Source of the DNA: Candidatus Woesearchaeota archaeon
Lineage (GTDB): Archaea > Nanobdellota > Nanobdellia > Woesearchaeales > GW2011-AR4
Assembly: GCA_016185955.1 (NCBI GenBank)
Contig: JACPMQ010000044.1
Coordinates: forward strand, 1 to 5,374
DNA length: 5,374 bases
Direction of reading: 5' to 3'
The notes beneath the pieces were generated by a model. That model had not been told where the DNA came from. It did no database searches and saw only the letters and a program-made list of their open reading frames with translations. Position 1 is the first letter of the stretch; every line of letters starts with the position of its first letter. Shown one piece after another: positions 5,288-5,374 of this stretch. Made by a program: the position numbers and the translations under genes.

Positions 5288-5297
5288 ATTATTTAAA
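5288..5297 (+). promoter_or_regulatory. TATA box of the second mgtC copy
   Basis: ATTATTTAAA lies 23-32 nt before the ATG at 5320 and is the mirror copy of the mgtC box at 5078-5087. It is real only if the inverted duplication is real. Confidence 0.45.
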
Positions 5298-5319
5298 CTG
5301 CGTTTCTGCTGATAGGCAA

Positions 5320-5374
5320 ATGATAACCGATATAGAGATTTTTTTGAGGCTAATTCTTGCTGCATTTGCAGGCA
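5320..5374 (+). CDS. mgtC: 5' end of a second, identical mgtC copy (partial)
   Basis: The ATG at 5320 opens 18 codons, MITDIEIFLRLILAAFAG, identical at every base to the start of the minus-strand mgtC, before the window ends. If genuine, this is a divergent twin of the MgtC/SapB membrane protein under an identical promoter. The absence of any silent change means either a very recent duplication, active gene conversion, or a fold-back artefact of assembly or amplification. The rest of the gene cannot be judged. Confidence 0.6.
   Translation, partial: MITDIEIFLRLILAAFAG

Larger units (their letters stand above)
5276..5374 (+). repeat. Right arm of the 99-bp perfect inverted repeat
   Basis: This is a perfect reverse-complement copy of 5001-5099, reaching the last base of the window, so the true repeat may be much longer. 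The copy places the mgtC promoter and start codon divergently from the first copy. Confidence 0.97.

Overview
The window is AT-rich (most genes about one third G+C by eye) and reads as archaeal. A HerA/DUF87-type ATPase is present. TATA-like boxes lie about 25-30 nt before several start codons that have no ribosome binding site, which is the pattern of leaderless archaeal mRNAs. One internal gene carries a strong Shine-Dalgarno. A DPANN-type lineage (Woesearchaeota/Pacearchaeota-like) is my best guess from gene style and composition, but no taxonomic marker is present.

Layout. Bases 3-191 are the C-terminal end of an unrecognised cysteine-containing protein, followed by a possible terminator. 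Bases 275-496 hold a compact non-autonomous transposable element (MITE): 206 bp with long terminal inverted repeats and a perfect 8-bp target duplication, ending a few bases before the TATA box of the next gene. A same-strand block follows: an AarF/ABC1/UbiB-type atypical kinase with two C-terminal membrane helices (533-2224), a 176-bp nested palindrome (2223-2398), a small charged helical phasin-like protein with a strong SD (2418-2726), a YdjM-type polytopic membrane metal-dependent hydrolase (2775-3284), and a HerA-like ATPase (3321-4640). A short MgtC/SapB membrane protein (4648-5055, minus strand) converges on herA with a 7-bp gap; poly-T tracts on both strands could serve as terminators for each other.

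The last 374 bases form a large inverted duplication. The mgtC promoter and first 18 codons (5001-5099) reappear as a perfect reverse-complement copy at 5276-5374, separated by a 176-bp spacer that contains its own imperfect inverted repeats and a stable hairpin. The arms show no mismatch and run to the window edge. This is either a very recent inverted mgtC duplication (divergent twin genes) or an assembly/amplification fold-back.

Functional links. The AarF-like kinase and the phasin-like protein plausibly form a transcriptional unit at the membrane. The hydrolase and herA each have their own plausible promoter region. The most notable property of the window is three unrelated palindromic elements in 5.4 kb, two of them abutting gene boundaries. 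I see no defence system, CRISPR array, tRNA or rRNA.
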